From NCBI GenBank assembly GCA_903916775.1, contig CAIWXY010000154.1, positions 1 to 7,996 of the forward strand: a stretch of 7,996 nt of DNA, given 5' to 3'. Of the stretch, positions 1 to 7,150 are shown piece by piece (position 1 is the first letter of the stretch; every line of letters starts with the position of its first letter). Position numbers and translations under genes: made by a program. The notes under the pieces are model-generated. The model saw nothing but the letters and a program-made list of their open reading frames with translations. It ran no database searches and was not told where the DNA came from. Origin of the DNA: an uncultured Actinomycetes bacterium. Its GTDB lineage: Bacteria > Actinomycetota > Actinomycetes > Nanopelagicales > Nanopelagicaceae.

Positions 1-541
1 ATCCGCCAACTGGAAGAAGAACATCATCTTCAGAGATTTGGATCTCGCGCTCTTGACGCTCTCCGCGTTCTGCACGATCACGGAAACGGCTGCGATCATT
101 GCGATCACGACGACCGTTGCGATCACGACCATTACGATCACCGCGATCTCCTCGATCACCGCGATCTGAGCCGCCATTGCGCTCGTTGAAATCACGACGC
201 TGCGATTCGCTGCTCTCGCTACCGGTGTTGGAATCTTTTTCTGGAGCATCTTCGCTCTCGGAGCCTTCATCGGCACCGGAGTTGTTGGAGCTCGCACCCT
301 TAGGTGACTTGTTCTTCTTGTCGCGTGCGGCTTGACGCTCTGCACGACGAGCTTCGCGTTCGGCCTTTGCGGCTTCGCGGTTAGCTGCTTGTAGATCACC
401 GATCGACTGGACGAGATCGGCCTTGCTCATTTTTGCTGCGCCTTCGATGCCTAATTGACCGGCAACTTTCTTAAGTTCAGGCAGGAGCATTCCAGCGAGT
501 TCGCCTGCAGCCTTAGCTGGGCGTGTGGTTGTTTCGCTCAT
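1..541 (-). CDS. rho: Transcription termination factor Rho, N-terminal part (cut by the window edge)
   Basis: This is the first 180 codons of Rho, the hexameric RNA-dependent ATPase/helicase that ends transcription in the cytoplasm; the rest lies left of position 1. Residues about 18-48 (MLLPELKKVAGQLG, then KMSKADLVQSI) match the Rho N-terminal helical domain. Residues about 55-75 are a charged Arg/Ala/Glu/Lys helix, about 80-115 a Ser/Asn/Glu/Asp-rich linker, and about 115-165 an Arg/Asp/Gly/Asn tract with repeated DRG and DRN units. The frame ends in EDDVLLPVGG, the entry to the primary RNA-binding (cold-shock-like) domain. An insertion of this kind is known in high-GC Gram-positive Rho proteins such as those of Micrococcus and Mycobacterium, where it adds RNA contacts. 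The ATPase domain is not visible. The ATG at 541 is chosen because nothing in frame lies upstream before the probable promoter. There is no Shine-Dalgarno sequence, and a promoter sits immediately upstream, suggesting a leaderless message. Confidence 0.93.
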   Translation of the reverse strand, partial: MSETTTRPAKAAGELAGMLLPELKKVAGQLGIEGAAKMSKADLVQSIGDLQAANREAAKAEREARRAERQAARDKKNKSPKGASSNNSGADEGSESEDAPEKDSNTGSESSESQRRDFNERNGGSDRGDRGDRGDRNGRDRNGRRDRNDRSRFRDRAERGERQEREIQISEDDVLLPVGG

Positions 542-549
542 TAGTGGTT

Positions 550-578
550 TTTATATCCATTTTCTTTTTAGCTCACAA
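550..578 (-). promoter_or_regulatory. Predicted rho promoter, probably giving a leaderless mRNA
   Basis: Reading the minus strand, TTGTGA (578-573) matches the -35 consensus TTGACA at 4 of 6 positions. It is followed by a 17-base spacer and then TATAAA (555-550), which matches the -10 consensus TATAAT at 5 of 6. Eight bases then separate the -10 hexamer from the rho ATG at 541, so the expected transcription start falls on or within a base or two of the start codon. This agrees with the lack of a Shine-Dalgarno sequence. It is a prediction from hexamers and spacing only. Confidence 0.6.
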
Positions 579-597
579 GAAATGATTTTTGTGTGAG
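572..597. repeat. Inverted repeat CTCACA-N14-TGTGAG overlapping the rho -35 element
   Basis: CTCACA at 572-577 is repeated in perfect inversion as TGTGAG at 592-597, with arm centres 20 bases apart, about two helical turns. The left arm overlaps the predicted -35 hexamer of rho. This geometry would suit a dimeric regulator, but six-base arms can occur by chance and no known operator consensus was recognised. Confidence 0.3.
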
Positions 598-602
598 AGT
601 GA

Positions 603-675
603 AGTCCGAGAGTCTTGCGTGAAATGAGAATTTCACCTGTTTGGACTAGTAGAAAAGTAGCACACCGAAAGGTGT
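603..675 (-). terminator. Possible terminator region after thrB: two stem-loops, one nested
   Basis: Just past the thrB stop, ACACC/GGTGT (675-671 with 666-662) forms a 5-bp stem with a four-base loop, followed after five bases by TTTT. Further downstream a perfect 7-bp hairpin (GTGAAAT at 619-625 with ATTTCAC at 630-636, loop of four) is enclosed by a 5-bp outer stem (AGTCC 603-607 with GGACT 643-647). No stem is followed by a long U run, so this is not a textbook intrinsic terminator. The position between thrB and the rho promoter makes an end-of-operon role plausible. Confidence 0.35.
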
Positions 676-1619
676 TATTCCACTCCTGTGCGTGAAATCG
701 CGACGCTCTGAGCCTTAAAACCGCTGGTCGCAGCCTCAATAATCGCAGTAGCGGCGGCGTCATCACCCGTGTGGAGAGCCAAAACAGATGGGCCAGCTCC
801 CGAAATCATCGCCGCTACCCCACTCTTGCGCAGCTTGTTCACAAGCTCCATCGACTTAGGAAAACCTGTGGTGCGGTAGCCCTGATGTAAGAAATCTTCT
901 GTCGCCGTAAAAAGTAGATCGGGGCGAGTAGAAAGTGCAATCGACAAAAGCGCGGCATGTGAAGCGTTCATCACTGCATCGCGATGCGGAACGGTGCCAG
1001 GCAGAAGCTTGCGTGCTTTGCTTGTTGAAAGCGTGTTCTCTGGAATGAAGACCACAGCTTTGATCTGAGCATTTACCGGAATGCTGATGCTGCGTCCGAT
1101 ACCAATGCCAGTATCAGTGGAACCTAACGTGAGTTCTTCCATCCACGCAATTGTTGCCCCGCCACGAAGCGCCGCCGCAACATTGTCAGGGTGTCCTTCA
1201 AGTTCTGTAGCAATCATCATGATGTCATCATCGGACATATATTCCTCGCCACCGAGAACGAGTTCTCGTGCAAGTGCTAATCCGCCAACGATTGCAGATG
1301 ATGATGAACCTAAGCCTCGTCCATGTGGTGTGACGTTGAGGGCGCGAAGAGCTAATCCTTTTGGCTTCTGCCCCATGTGTTCAAAGCCGCGCATCATTGA
1401 CTTGATTACTAAATGATTTTTATCGCGCTTAACTTCGTCTGCGCCTTCGCCACTAACATCCACATCGAATGTTGCATCATCCAAGATTTGAGCTGCATAT
1501 CGATCGCGAATATCTAACGCCAGCGCAAATGTGTCAAAGCCTGCACCTAAATTGGCGCTACTAGCCGGCACACTGACTTGTGCCATCTGCGCTTTAAACG
1601 TTAGACGATTCGTTACCAT
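675..1619 (-). CDS. thrB: Homoserine kinase (GHMP kinase family)
   Basis: ThrB phosphorylates L-homoserine with ATP to O-phospho-L-homoserine, the substrate of threonine synthase; it is a soluble cytoplasmic enzyme. The 314-residue length is normal for the family. Visible motifs in order: the N-terminal VPASSANLGAGFD (residues 17-29); the ATP-binding GHMP loop PHGRGLGSSSSA (98-109); EGHPDN (141-146), a conserved homoserine-kinase segment; and the C-terminal glycine-rich ISGAGPSVLALH (272-283). It starts 18 bases after the thrC stop. The best Shine-Dalgarno candidate, AAGGGA at 1639-1634, begins in the thrC stop codon and is 14 bases from the ATG, longer than ideal. The next in-frame ATG (codon 12, at 1586) has no better site and would leave only five residues before the first motif, so 1619 is kept. 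The gene probably depends on readthrough from thrC. It is the last gene of the cluster before rho, and no defect was seen. Confidence 0.96.
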   Translation of the reverse strand: MVTNRLTFKAQMAQVSVPASSANLGAGFDTFALALDIRDRYAAQILDDATFDVDVSGEGADEVKRDKNHLVIKSMMRGFEHMGQKPKGLALRALNVTPHGRGLGSSSSAIVGGLALARELVLGGEEYMSDDDIMMIATELEGHPDNVAAALRGGATIAWMEELTLGSTDTGIGIGRSISIPVNAQIKAVVFIPENTLSTSKARKLLPGTVPHRDAVMNASHAALLSIALSTRPDLLFTATEDFLHQGYRTTGFPKSMELVNKLRKSGVAAMISGAGPSVLALHTGDDAAATAIIEAATSGFKAQSVAISRTGVE

Positions 1620-1637
1620 AGTTCTTTGGCGTATCCC

Positions 1638-2732
1638 TTACTTCAGGCCCATAGCAGATGCTGCTGCCGTAAGGTCTACTGGAATAACAGTTGGGGCTGC
1701 AGCGCCATCAAGAATCCAACCGACATCTTTAAGGCCATTACCTGTAACAGTAATGACAATCTTCTTACCCTTAGGGAGTTGTCCTTGTGCTTGCTTCTTG
1801 ATGAGACCAGCAATTCCGGCTGCCGATGATGGCTCAACGAAAACACCTTCGCGAGCTGCAACTAAGCGATAGGCGCTCAAAATTTCTTCATCAGTGACGC
1901 TATCGATCAAGCCACCTGAGCTGTCGCGAGCATCAACTGCCTGCTCCCATGAAGCTGGATTACCGATTCGGATAGCTGTTGCGATAGTTTCAGGCTCGCT
2001 GACTACTTGATTAAGAACAATCGGAGCAGCACCAGCAGCTTGGAATCCCCACATCTGTGGCAACTTAGTTGAGATGCGATCCTTGTTGTACTCCTTGTAA
2101 CCCTTCCAATATGCAGTGATGTTTCCTGCATTACCTACTGGCAAGACATGCAAATCTGGTGCATCGCCCAAAAGATCGACGACTTCGAAAGCTGCAGTCT
2201 TTTGTCCTTCGATACGGAATGGGTTCACGGAGTTCACGAGCGCAACTGGATAGTTGTCAGCCAGATCGCGAGCAAGAGTCAAACAATCATCAAAATTTCC
2301 ATCAACTTGAAGAAGTGTTGCGCCATGCGCGATCGCCTGCGCCAACTTACCCATTGCAATCTTGCCCTGAGGTACGAGAACAACTGGAACCATTCCGGCT
2401 TTTGTTGCATATGCAGCTGCAGAGGCAGAAGTGTTTCCGGTTGATGCGCAGATAACTGCTTTTGCACCATCTTCTGCAGCCTTTGAGATCGCCATAGTCA
2501 TTCCGCGATCTTTAAAAGAACCTGTTGGGTTAGCGCCTTCGACTTTGAGCCAAATATCGTTGCCGAGCATCTCCGAGAGGACGCCTGCGTGAACGAGCGG
2601 AGTGCCACCTTCACGGAGCGAGACGATAGGAGTCTTAGAAGAAACTGGAAGACGATCGAAATACTCTTCGATCACTCCGCGCCACTGATGCGCGCCGCTC
2701 TGGCTCTTCTGCTTCTTATCGAATAGACCCAT
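1638..2732 (-). CDS. thrC: Threonine synthase (PLP-dependent, short actinobacterial type)
   Basis: ThrC converts O-phospho-L-homoserine and water to L-threonine and phosphate, the final step of the pathway. It has 364 residues, similar to the compact actinobacterial enzymes and shorter than the proteobacterial/yeast type. The pyridoxal phosphate lysine is K74 in NPTGSFKDRG (68-77). The other fold-type II landmarks are STGNTSAS (97-104), the phosphate-binding PVGNAGN (198-204), EPSSAAG (300-306) and TVTGNGLKD (328-336). Nothing is missing or broken. The ATG shares one base with the hom stop (TAATG, 2734-2730). A strong Shine-Dalgarno, AAGGAG at 2745-2740, lies inside the end of hom with seven bases of spacing, so translation is probably coupled to hom. 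The C-terminal 25 residues (about 340-364) are Ala-rich and look like an extension past the catalytic core. Confidence 0.97.
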   Translation of the reverse strand: MGLFDKKQKSQSGAHQWRGVIEEYFDRLPVSSKTPIVSLREGGTPLVHAGVLSEMLGNDIWLKVEGANPTGSFKDRGMTMAISKAAEDGAKAVICASTGNTSASAAAYATKAGMVPVVLVPQGKIAMGKLAQAIAHGATLLQVDGNFDDCLTLARDLADNYPVALVNSVNPFRIEGQKTAAFEVVDLLGDAPDLHVLPVGNAGNITAYWKGYKEYNKDRISTKLPQMWGFQAAGAAPIVLNQVVSEPETIATAIRIGNPASWEQAVDARDSSGGLIDSVTDEEILSAYRLVAAREGVFVEPSSAAGIAGLIKKQAQGQLPKGKKIVITVTGNGLKDVGWILDGAAAPTVIPVDLTAAASAMGLK

Positions 2733-4039
2733 TACAACACTCCTTCAACGCGGATAACACTGACAACTTTTTGGACAACATCGAGGTTGCGCAGATCTTT
2801 GACTGTGTTGGCTAGCGCATCTTCGCGCGCAACGTGTGTGAGCACGACCAGCTCTGCGTCACCGCCGCGACCTTCTTGTCGTACTGTCATGATCGAAACA
2901 TCGTTCTTAGCAACGGTACTTGCCACAGAGGCCAGTACGCCAGGGACGTCTGCAACATCCATACGGATCAAATAACGAGTACGGCTCACACCTAGCGGTG
3001 CAATATCGAGATCGGCGTAGTCAGTTTCAGTAGGCCCAAGTGAACCTTCGTTACGGTTACGGGCAACGGCCACCAGATCACCCAAAATCGCTGAAGCTGT
3101 TGGAGTTCCACCTGCGCCACGACCATAGAACATCAACTCGCCTGCTGATTCGCATTTCACGAATACGGCGTTAAAAGATTCGCGCACAGCTGCTAGTGGG
3201 TGGGTTACAGGAATCATCGTTGGGTGGACGCGAACTGAGATTGTTTCCTCGTCGCTGCCATGAAGTTCATTCGCTTCGGCAATCGCGAGGAGCTTGATAA
3301 CAAAGCCCATAGCTTTTGCAACGCTGACATCATCTGCCGTGATCGAACGGATACCTTCGCGATAAACATCTTCGTCGGTTACCTGAGTGTGGAATGCCAA
3401 GCCAGCCAAGATTGCTGCTTTAGCTCCAGCATCAAAACCATCGACATCGGCAGTTGGATCTGCTTCTGCGTAACCCAATTCCTGAGCCTCGTGCAGAGCT
3501 TCTTCAAAGCTTGCTCCTGCTTCGTGCATGCGAGTCAAGATGTAATTGGTTGTTCCGTTAATAATTCCCATCACGCGCTCGACGTGATCACCAACCAAGC
3601 TTTCGGCTAGTGGACGCAAAATTGGAATTGCGCCAGCTACTGCGGCTTCATAATAGAAATCAACATCCGCTAAATCCGATGCATGAAATAGCTCGGCGCC
3701 ATGTTTTGCCAGCAGCGCTTTGTTAGCAGTCACGACCGCCTTGCCATTTTCCATGGCTTTGAGGATGAAGGAACGAGCTGGCTCGATTCCGCCCATGACC
3801 TCGATAATCAAATCAATGTTTGGATCACTGACGACTGAATCCGCATCATCTGTTAGGAGCGCACGATCAATGCCGGGACGATCACTCTTGAGTTCGCGAA
3901 CAGCAACACGAGTGATAACAAGGCCCACGCCAGAGCGGGCAGCAAGGTCATCCTGGTTTGCGATCATCAAGCGGAAAACTTCAGCGCCAACATGGCCAGC
4001 ACCGAGCAGACCGACGCGTAGTACGCGATCGTTGCTCAT
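2732..4039 (-). CDS. hom: Homoserine dehydrogenase with C-terminal ACT domain
   Basis: Hom reduces L-aspartate 4-semialdehyde to L-homoserine with NAD(P)H, the committed step toward threonine and methionine. The 435-residue monofunctional form is typical of Actinobacteria; no aspartokinase domain is fused. The N-terminal Rossmann fold carries GLLGAGHVG (10-18). VTANKALL (103-110) includes K107, and the conserved catalytic-domain stretches EAAVAGAIPI (131-140), INGTTNYIL (160-168) and DPTADVDGFDAGAKAAI (194-210) follow, with D203 and K207 the likely acidic and lysine catalytic pair. Residues about 355-435 (RYLIRMDVADVPGVLASVAS and onward) form an ACT domain, the allosteric module for threonine inhibition in relatives such as Corynebacterium. 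Feedback control is therefore inferred, not shown. The start at 4039 is supported by GAGGA at 4053-4049, nine bases upstream. The stop overlaps the thrC start by one base. Confidence 0.97.
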   Translation of the reverse strand: MSNDRVLRVGLLGAGHVGAEVFRLMIANQDDLAARSGVGLVITRVAVRELKSDRPGIDRALLTDDADSVVSDPNIDLIIEVMGGIEPARSFILKAMENGKAVVTANKALLAKHGAELFHASDLADVDFYYEAAVAGAIPILRPLAESLVGDHVERVMGIINGTTNYILTRMHEAGASFEEALHEAQELGYAEADPTADVDGFDAGAKAAILAGLAFHTQVTDEDVYREGIRSITADDVSVAKAMGFVIKLLAIAEANELHGSDEETISVRVHPTMIPVTHPLAAVRESFNAVFVKCESAGELMFYGRGAGGTPTASAILGDLVAVARNRNEGSLGPTETDYADLDIAPLGVSRTRYLIRMDVADVPGVLASVASTVAKNDVSIMTVRQEGRGGDAELVVLTHVAREDALANTVKDLRNLDVVQKVVSVIRVEGVL

Positions 4040-4114
4040 CGGTTCACATCCTCATTCTTGGCCGTTTGGCCGGTAAGTCTTAACTAAGTAGCTGGAGAAG
4101 TATCTCAAAGATTG
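4040..4114 (-). other. lysA–hom intergenic spacer
   Basis: This 75-base gap is the largest inside the five-gene cluster. It contains a small GC-rich stem, GGCC-AAAC-GGCC (4071-4060), and the hom Shine-Dalgarno GAGGA (4053-4049). No acceptable promoter hexamer pair was found: TTGAGA (4108-4103) has no convincing -10 at 16-19 bases. No leader peptide rich in Thr, Ile, Met or Lys codons fits in the space. The stem is too short and lacks a U run, so it looks more like a processing or pausing site than a terminator. Confidence 0.4.
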
Positions 4115-5446
4115 TTAGATATCCAACGCCAATAAATCCTCGTGGCTCTCACGGCGGACTATTAAGCGGGCTTTTCCGTCGATAACAGCCACCACAGCCG
4201 GGCGTGGAATGTGGTTGTAATTGCTCGCCATTGAGCGCCCATATGCACCAGTGGCTGGAATAGCCAAAAGATCACCGGGTCCGCAATCTGCTGCCAAATC
4301 GATTGCGCGGATAACAATGTCACCACTTTCGCAATGCTTGCCGACAACGCGGGTATTGACCGTTGGGGCATCGCTGCTGCGGTTGGCGATGATTGCGTGA
4401 TATTCGGCGTCATAAAGCGCTGGGCGAATATTGTCTGACATTCCGCCATCGACCGAGACATAGCGACGAATTGCGCCATCATCCAGAGTGACATCTTTGG
4501 TGGTGCCTACTGTGTAAAGAGTGGTGGTTGTCGGACCAACAATTGCGCGACCAGGTTCAATCGAGATCATCGGTACCGCCAAGCCGTGGGCAGCGCATTG
4601 CGCTTTCACGACTGCAGCCAACTCCGTAAGAACAGTTGCTGGAACAAGTGTCTCTTGATCGGGCAGATATGCAATGCCGTATCCCCCACCAAGATCTAGT
4701 TCAGGCAATTCTTTTTTATATTCATCACGATACTGCGCAAGGAGTGCAATTAACTTTTGCGCAGCAGCAGCAAATCCTTCTGAGTTAAAAATTTGGGAAC
4801 CGATATGTGAGTGGAATCCTGCAAGTTCCAAACTTTCACATGAGGAAACTTCTGCAATCGCTTTCCATGCAGCTCCACTTGCTATCGAGAAGCCAAACTT
4901 CACATCTTCGTGAGCTGTCGAAATGAATTCGTGGGTGTGCGCTTCGACGCCAGGAGTGAGTCTTAAAAATACTCGCTGGGTTTTGCCTAGCTCTTTTGCG
5001 ATCGCACCTACGCGGTCGATCTCCATAAAGGAATCAATCACGATGGTTGCAACGCCAGCTTCTATCGCACTACGAATCTCTGATTCAGATTTGTTGTTGC
5101 CATGCATCTCAACGCGAGACATTGGGAAATTAGCTGCTTTTGCAACCGCTAACTCACCGCCAGTGCAAACATCTAGGCCGATTCCGACAACATCGAGCCA
5201 TCGAGTGATCTCTTTACAGAGAAAAGATTTTCCTGCATAGTAAACAGTTCCTGCGCGATCACCAAAAGCGCCTTGGAGTGCATCTCGCCACGCTGTTGCT
5301 CGACCAAAGAAATCTGCCTCGTCGATAACAAAAAGTGGAGTACCAAATTCAGCCGCGAGTTGGGTAGCGCTTACTCCCCCGATCATCAAATGACCTGGTG
5401 TGAAATTCGAGTGGCTCGAAAATACTTTCGATGAAAATTCGCTCAT
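4115..5446 (-). CDS. lysA: Diaminopimelate decarboxylase
   Basis: LysA decarboxylates meso-2,6-diaminopimelate to L-lysine and CO2, the last lysine step, and draws on the cell-wall DAP pool. It is a PLP enzyme of the alanine racemase-like fold III group; 443 residues is the normal length. The N-terminal barrel carries the PLP lysine K73 in YYAGKSF (69-75), then HSHIGSQ (212-218), the phosphate-binding GGGYGI (253-258) and EPGR (297-300). In the C-terminal beta domain, CESGD (372-376) supplies the cysteine that completes the active site across the dimer, and YGRSMASNYN (402-411) holds the substrate/PLP-contacting tyrosine region. The ATG lies two bases after the argS stop. The purine-rich GGAGAAG within the last argS codons (5461-5455) is the likely ribosome site, so it should be co-transcribed and perhaps coupled with argS. 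A gap of 75 bases separates it from hom. Confidence 0.97.
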   Translation of the reverse strand: MSEFSSKVFSSHSNFTPGHLMIGGVSATQLAAEFGTPLFVIDEADFFGRATAWRDALQGAFGDRAGTVYYAGKSFLCKEITRWLDVVGIGLDVCTGGELAVAKAANFPMSRVEMHGNNKSESEIRSAIEAGVATIVIDSFMEIDRVGAIAKELGKTQRVFLRLTPGVEAHTHEFISTAHEDVKFGFSIASGAAWKAIAEVSSCESLELAGFHSHIGSQIFNSEGFAAAAQKLIALLAQYRDEYKKELPELDLGGGYGIAYLPDQETLVPATVLTELAAVVKAQCAAHGLAVPMISIEPGRAIVGPTTTTLYTVGTTKDVTLDDGAIRRYVSVDGGMSDNIRPALYDAEYHAIIANRSSDAPTVNTRVVGKHCESGDIVIRAIDLAADCGPGDLLAIPATGAYGRSMASNYNHIPRPAVVAVIDGKARLIVRRESHEDLLALDI

Positions 5447-5448
5447 GG

Positions 5449-7137
5449 CTACATCTTCTCCGGTGCTTCTACGCCTAACAGTTCTAGCGCGTTAGCGACA
5501 ACTTGGGCAGTGGCTTGGCAGAGAGTTGCACGGGCGCTGTGAAGATCAGAGGCAGGCTCATCGCCCATTGGGAGAACGCGACAATCAGCGTAGAAACGAT
5601 GATAAACAGCAGCTAATTCTTCAACATAGCGAGCGATGCGGTGTGGTTCGCGCAGCTGCGCAGCGTGTGCGAGCATGCGAGGAAATTCTGCGAGTGAGCC
5701 CATGAGTTCGCGTTCACGTTCGTGGACAAGTAGTTCTGGCTTAAATACTGAGGCACCATAAGCAATCCCAAGATCGGCAGCATTGCGCAGCACTGCACAA
5801 ATACGAGCATGTGCATACTGAACATAATAAACAGGATTTTCATTGGTGCGGCTGCGCAGCAAATCAACATCCATCACCATTGGAGTCTCTACCGGATAGC
5901 GAATAAGGGTGTAGCGAGCAGCATCTACGCCAACTTTTTCAACCAACTCTTCGAGCGTAATAATTGTGCCAGCGCGCTTAGAGAGTTTGATCTCTTCGCC
6001 GCCTTCCATAATTTTTACGAGTTGTCCGATCAAGACATCAATGTTGTACTCAGGGTCATCTCCTGCACATGCCGCAATTGCTTTGAGGCGATTGACATAC
6101 CCGTGATGATCCGCGCCCAGCATGTAGATCAGGACATCAAATCCACGCTCTCGCTTGCTGATGTAATACGCAGAGTCCGATGCAAAATATGCATGAGCAC
6201 CATCTGATTTGATCATGACGCGATCTTTATCATCACCAAAATCTGTGGTGCGAAGCCAGGTCGCGCCACCATCCATGAATACGTGGCCTTGTTCCTTGAG
6301 GCGATCTAGGCAGTGATTAAAGAAATTGTTTTCGTACAAACTTTTCTCTGAGAACCAAATATCGAAATGTGTTCTAAAAGTTGCAAGCACTGATTGCTGT
6401 TGGGCCAACTGCAGCGCATAACCGGCATCGCGAAATGCTGCAGTGCCTGCTGCCTCGTCGAGCCCTACATACTCTGGATGTTGCGCTACAACTTCGGTCG
6501 CCAAATCCTGAATATAGCCGCCGTGGTATCCGTTTTCCGGAGTGGGTTCTCCAAGAGCAGCTGCGCGCAATGACGCACCGAAGAGATCCATCTGATTGCC
6601 GCGATCATTGATATAGAACTCGCGCGTGACTTTTGCACCAGCTGCGCTGAGCAAGCGTCCAAGCGCATCTCCCACAGCTGCCCAGCGGGTATGCCCTAGG
6701 TGAAGGGGGCCAGTTGGGTTAGCGCTGATAAATTCCAAATTAATAGAGACGCCATCGAGAACCTTGCCGTGACCGAATTTTTTACCAGCGCTGAGGATCG
6801 CAGCGACAATCTCAGCCTGACTTGCGGTATCGAGGGTCAGATTAAGGAATCCAGGCCCCGCAATTTCAACAGTTTTGAGAACCCCTTTGAGTGAAGCATC
6901 GGCTTCTAGGTGCTTTTGAATAGAGAGCGCAACGTCACGCGGTGGCACCCCGGCCGGTTTGGCTAAAGCGAGCGCAACTGAGGTCGCATAGTCCCCATGA
7001 TCGCGATTTTTCGGACGATCGAGTGTGATGGCATCGGGCAAGCTCACTCCGCTTGGGAGCTCACCTGACTCGACCATAGCAGCCAAGGCACGCAGAATCG
7101 CGACTCCTAGCTCATCTTGAATAGAAAGCTCACTCAC
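5449..7137 (-). CDS. argS: Arginyl-tRNA synthetase (class I)
   Basis: ArgS charges tRNA-Arg with arginine in the cytoplasm. The 562-residue length is usual. Residues about 7-100 form the ArgRS-specific N-terminal domain that contacts the tRNA D-loop. The catalytic Rossmann domain contains ANPTGPLHLGH (139-149), whose HLGH is the HIGH signature, then FYINDRGNQ (174-182). The KMSKS-equivalent is the degenerate KLSKR (384-388), followed by AGT. From about 435 to the end is the helical DALR anticodon-binding domain, beginning NPVYYVQYAHARI and ending GVEAPEKM, the usual ArgRS C-terminus. The start codon is GTG (7137-7135); no in-frame ATG or better start lies upstream and the N-terminal domain is complete. 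No Shine-Dalgarno is visible. Instead TACTCT, a possible -10, sits seven bases upstream, and a large inverted repeat adjoins the start. It heads the cluster, two bases before lysA. Confidence 0.96.
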   Translation of the reverse strand: MSELSIQDELGVAILRALAAMVESGELPSGVSLPDAITLDRPKNRDHGDYATSVALALAKPAGVPPRDVALSIQKHLEADASLKGVLKTVEIAGPGFLNLTLDTASQAEIVAAILSAGKKFGHGKVLDGVSINLEFISANPTGPLHLGHTRWAAVGDALGRLLSAAGAKVTREFYINDRGNQMDLFGASLRAAALGEPTPENGYHGGYIQDLATEVVAQHPEYVGLDEAAGTAAFRDAGYALQLAQQQSVLATFRTHFDIWFSEKSLYENNFFNHCLDRLKEQGHVFMDGGATWLRTTDFGDDKDRVMIKSDGAHAYFASDSAYYISKRERGFDVLIYMLGADHHGYVNRLKAIAACAGDDPEYNIDVLIGQLVKIMEGGEEIKLSKRAGTIITLEELVEKVGVDAARYTLIRYPVETPMVMDVDLLRSRTNENPVYYVQYAHARICAVLRNAADLGIAYGASVFKPELLVHERERELMGSLAEFPRMLAHAAQLREPHRIARYVEELAAVYHRFYADCRVLPMGDEPASDLHSARATLCQATAQVVANALELLGVEAPEKM

Positions 7138-7150
7138 AGGCGTAAGAGTA
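7138..7150 (-). promoter_or_regulatory. Possible -10 element and leaderless start of argS
   Basis: On the minus strand TACTCT (7150-7145) fits the actinobacterial TANNNT -10 pattern and leaves seven bases before the GTG. That would put the transcription start at about the first base of the coding sequence. No -35 hexamer was recognised 16-19 bases further up, and CCTAAT (7182-7177) is an alternative -10 giving a leader of roughly 35 bases that would carry the inverted repeat. The choice between them cannot be made from sequence. Confidence 0.3.

Noticed and set aside
99..335. Plus-strand open frame rich in Arg, Ser and Pro, antisense to rho
   Set aside because: It is the mirror of the Asp-Arg repeat coding in rho; low complexity, no ribosome site and no family resemblance.
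551..766. Minus-strand 71-codon frame crossing the thrB 3' end into the thrB–rho gap
   Set aside because: It overlaps the thrB C-terminus out of frame, is Arg/Leu-rich, and its end runs through the predicted rho promoter.
3260..3610. Plus-strand open frame of 116 codons inside hom, Cys/Phe/Ser rich
   Set aside because: Lies wholly antisense to intact hom, with an unnatural composition and no start signals.
4060..4071. GGCC-AAAC-GGCC hairpin as a lysA terminator
   Set aside because: A four-pair stem with no U run; unlikely to end transcription.
4040..4114. Lysine riboswitch, T-box or threonine attenuator ahead of hom
   Set aside because: The gap is far too short for a lysine riboswitch or T-box, and contains no leader peptide with Thr/Ile codon runs.
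5809..6207. Plus-strand open frame of 132 codons antisense to argS
   Set aside because: The argS frame is complete and motif-supported here; the antisense peptide shows no domain or ribosome site.
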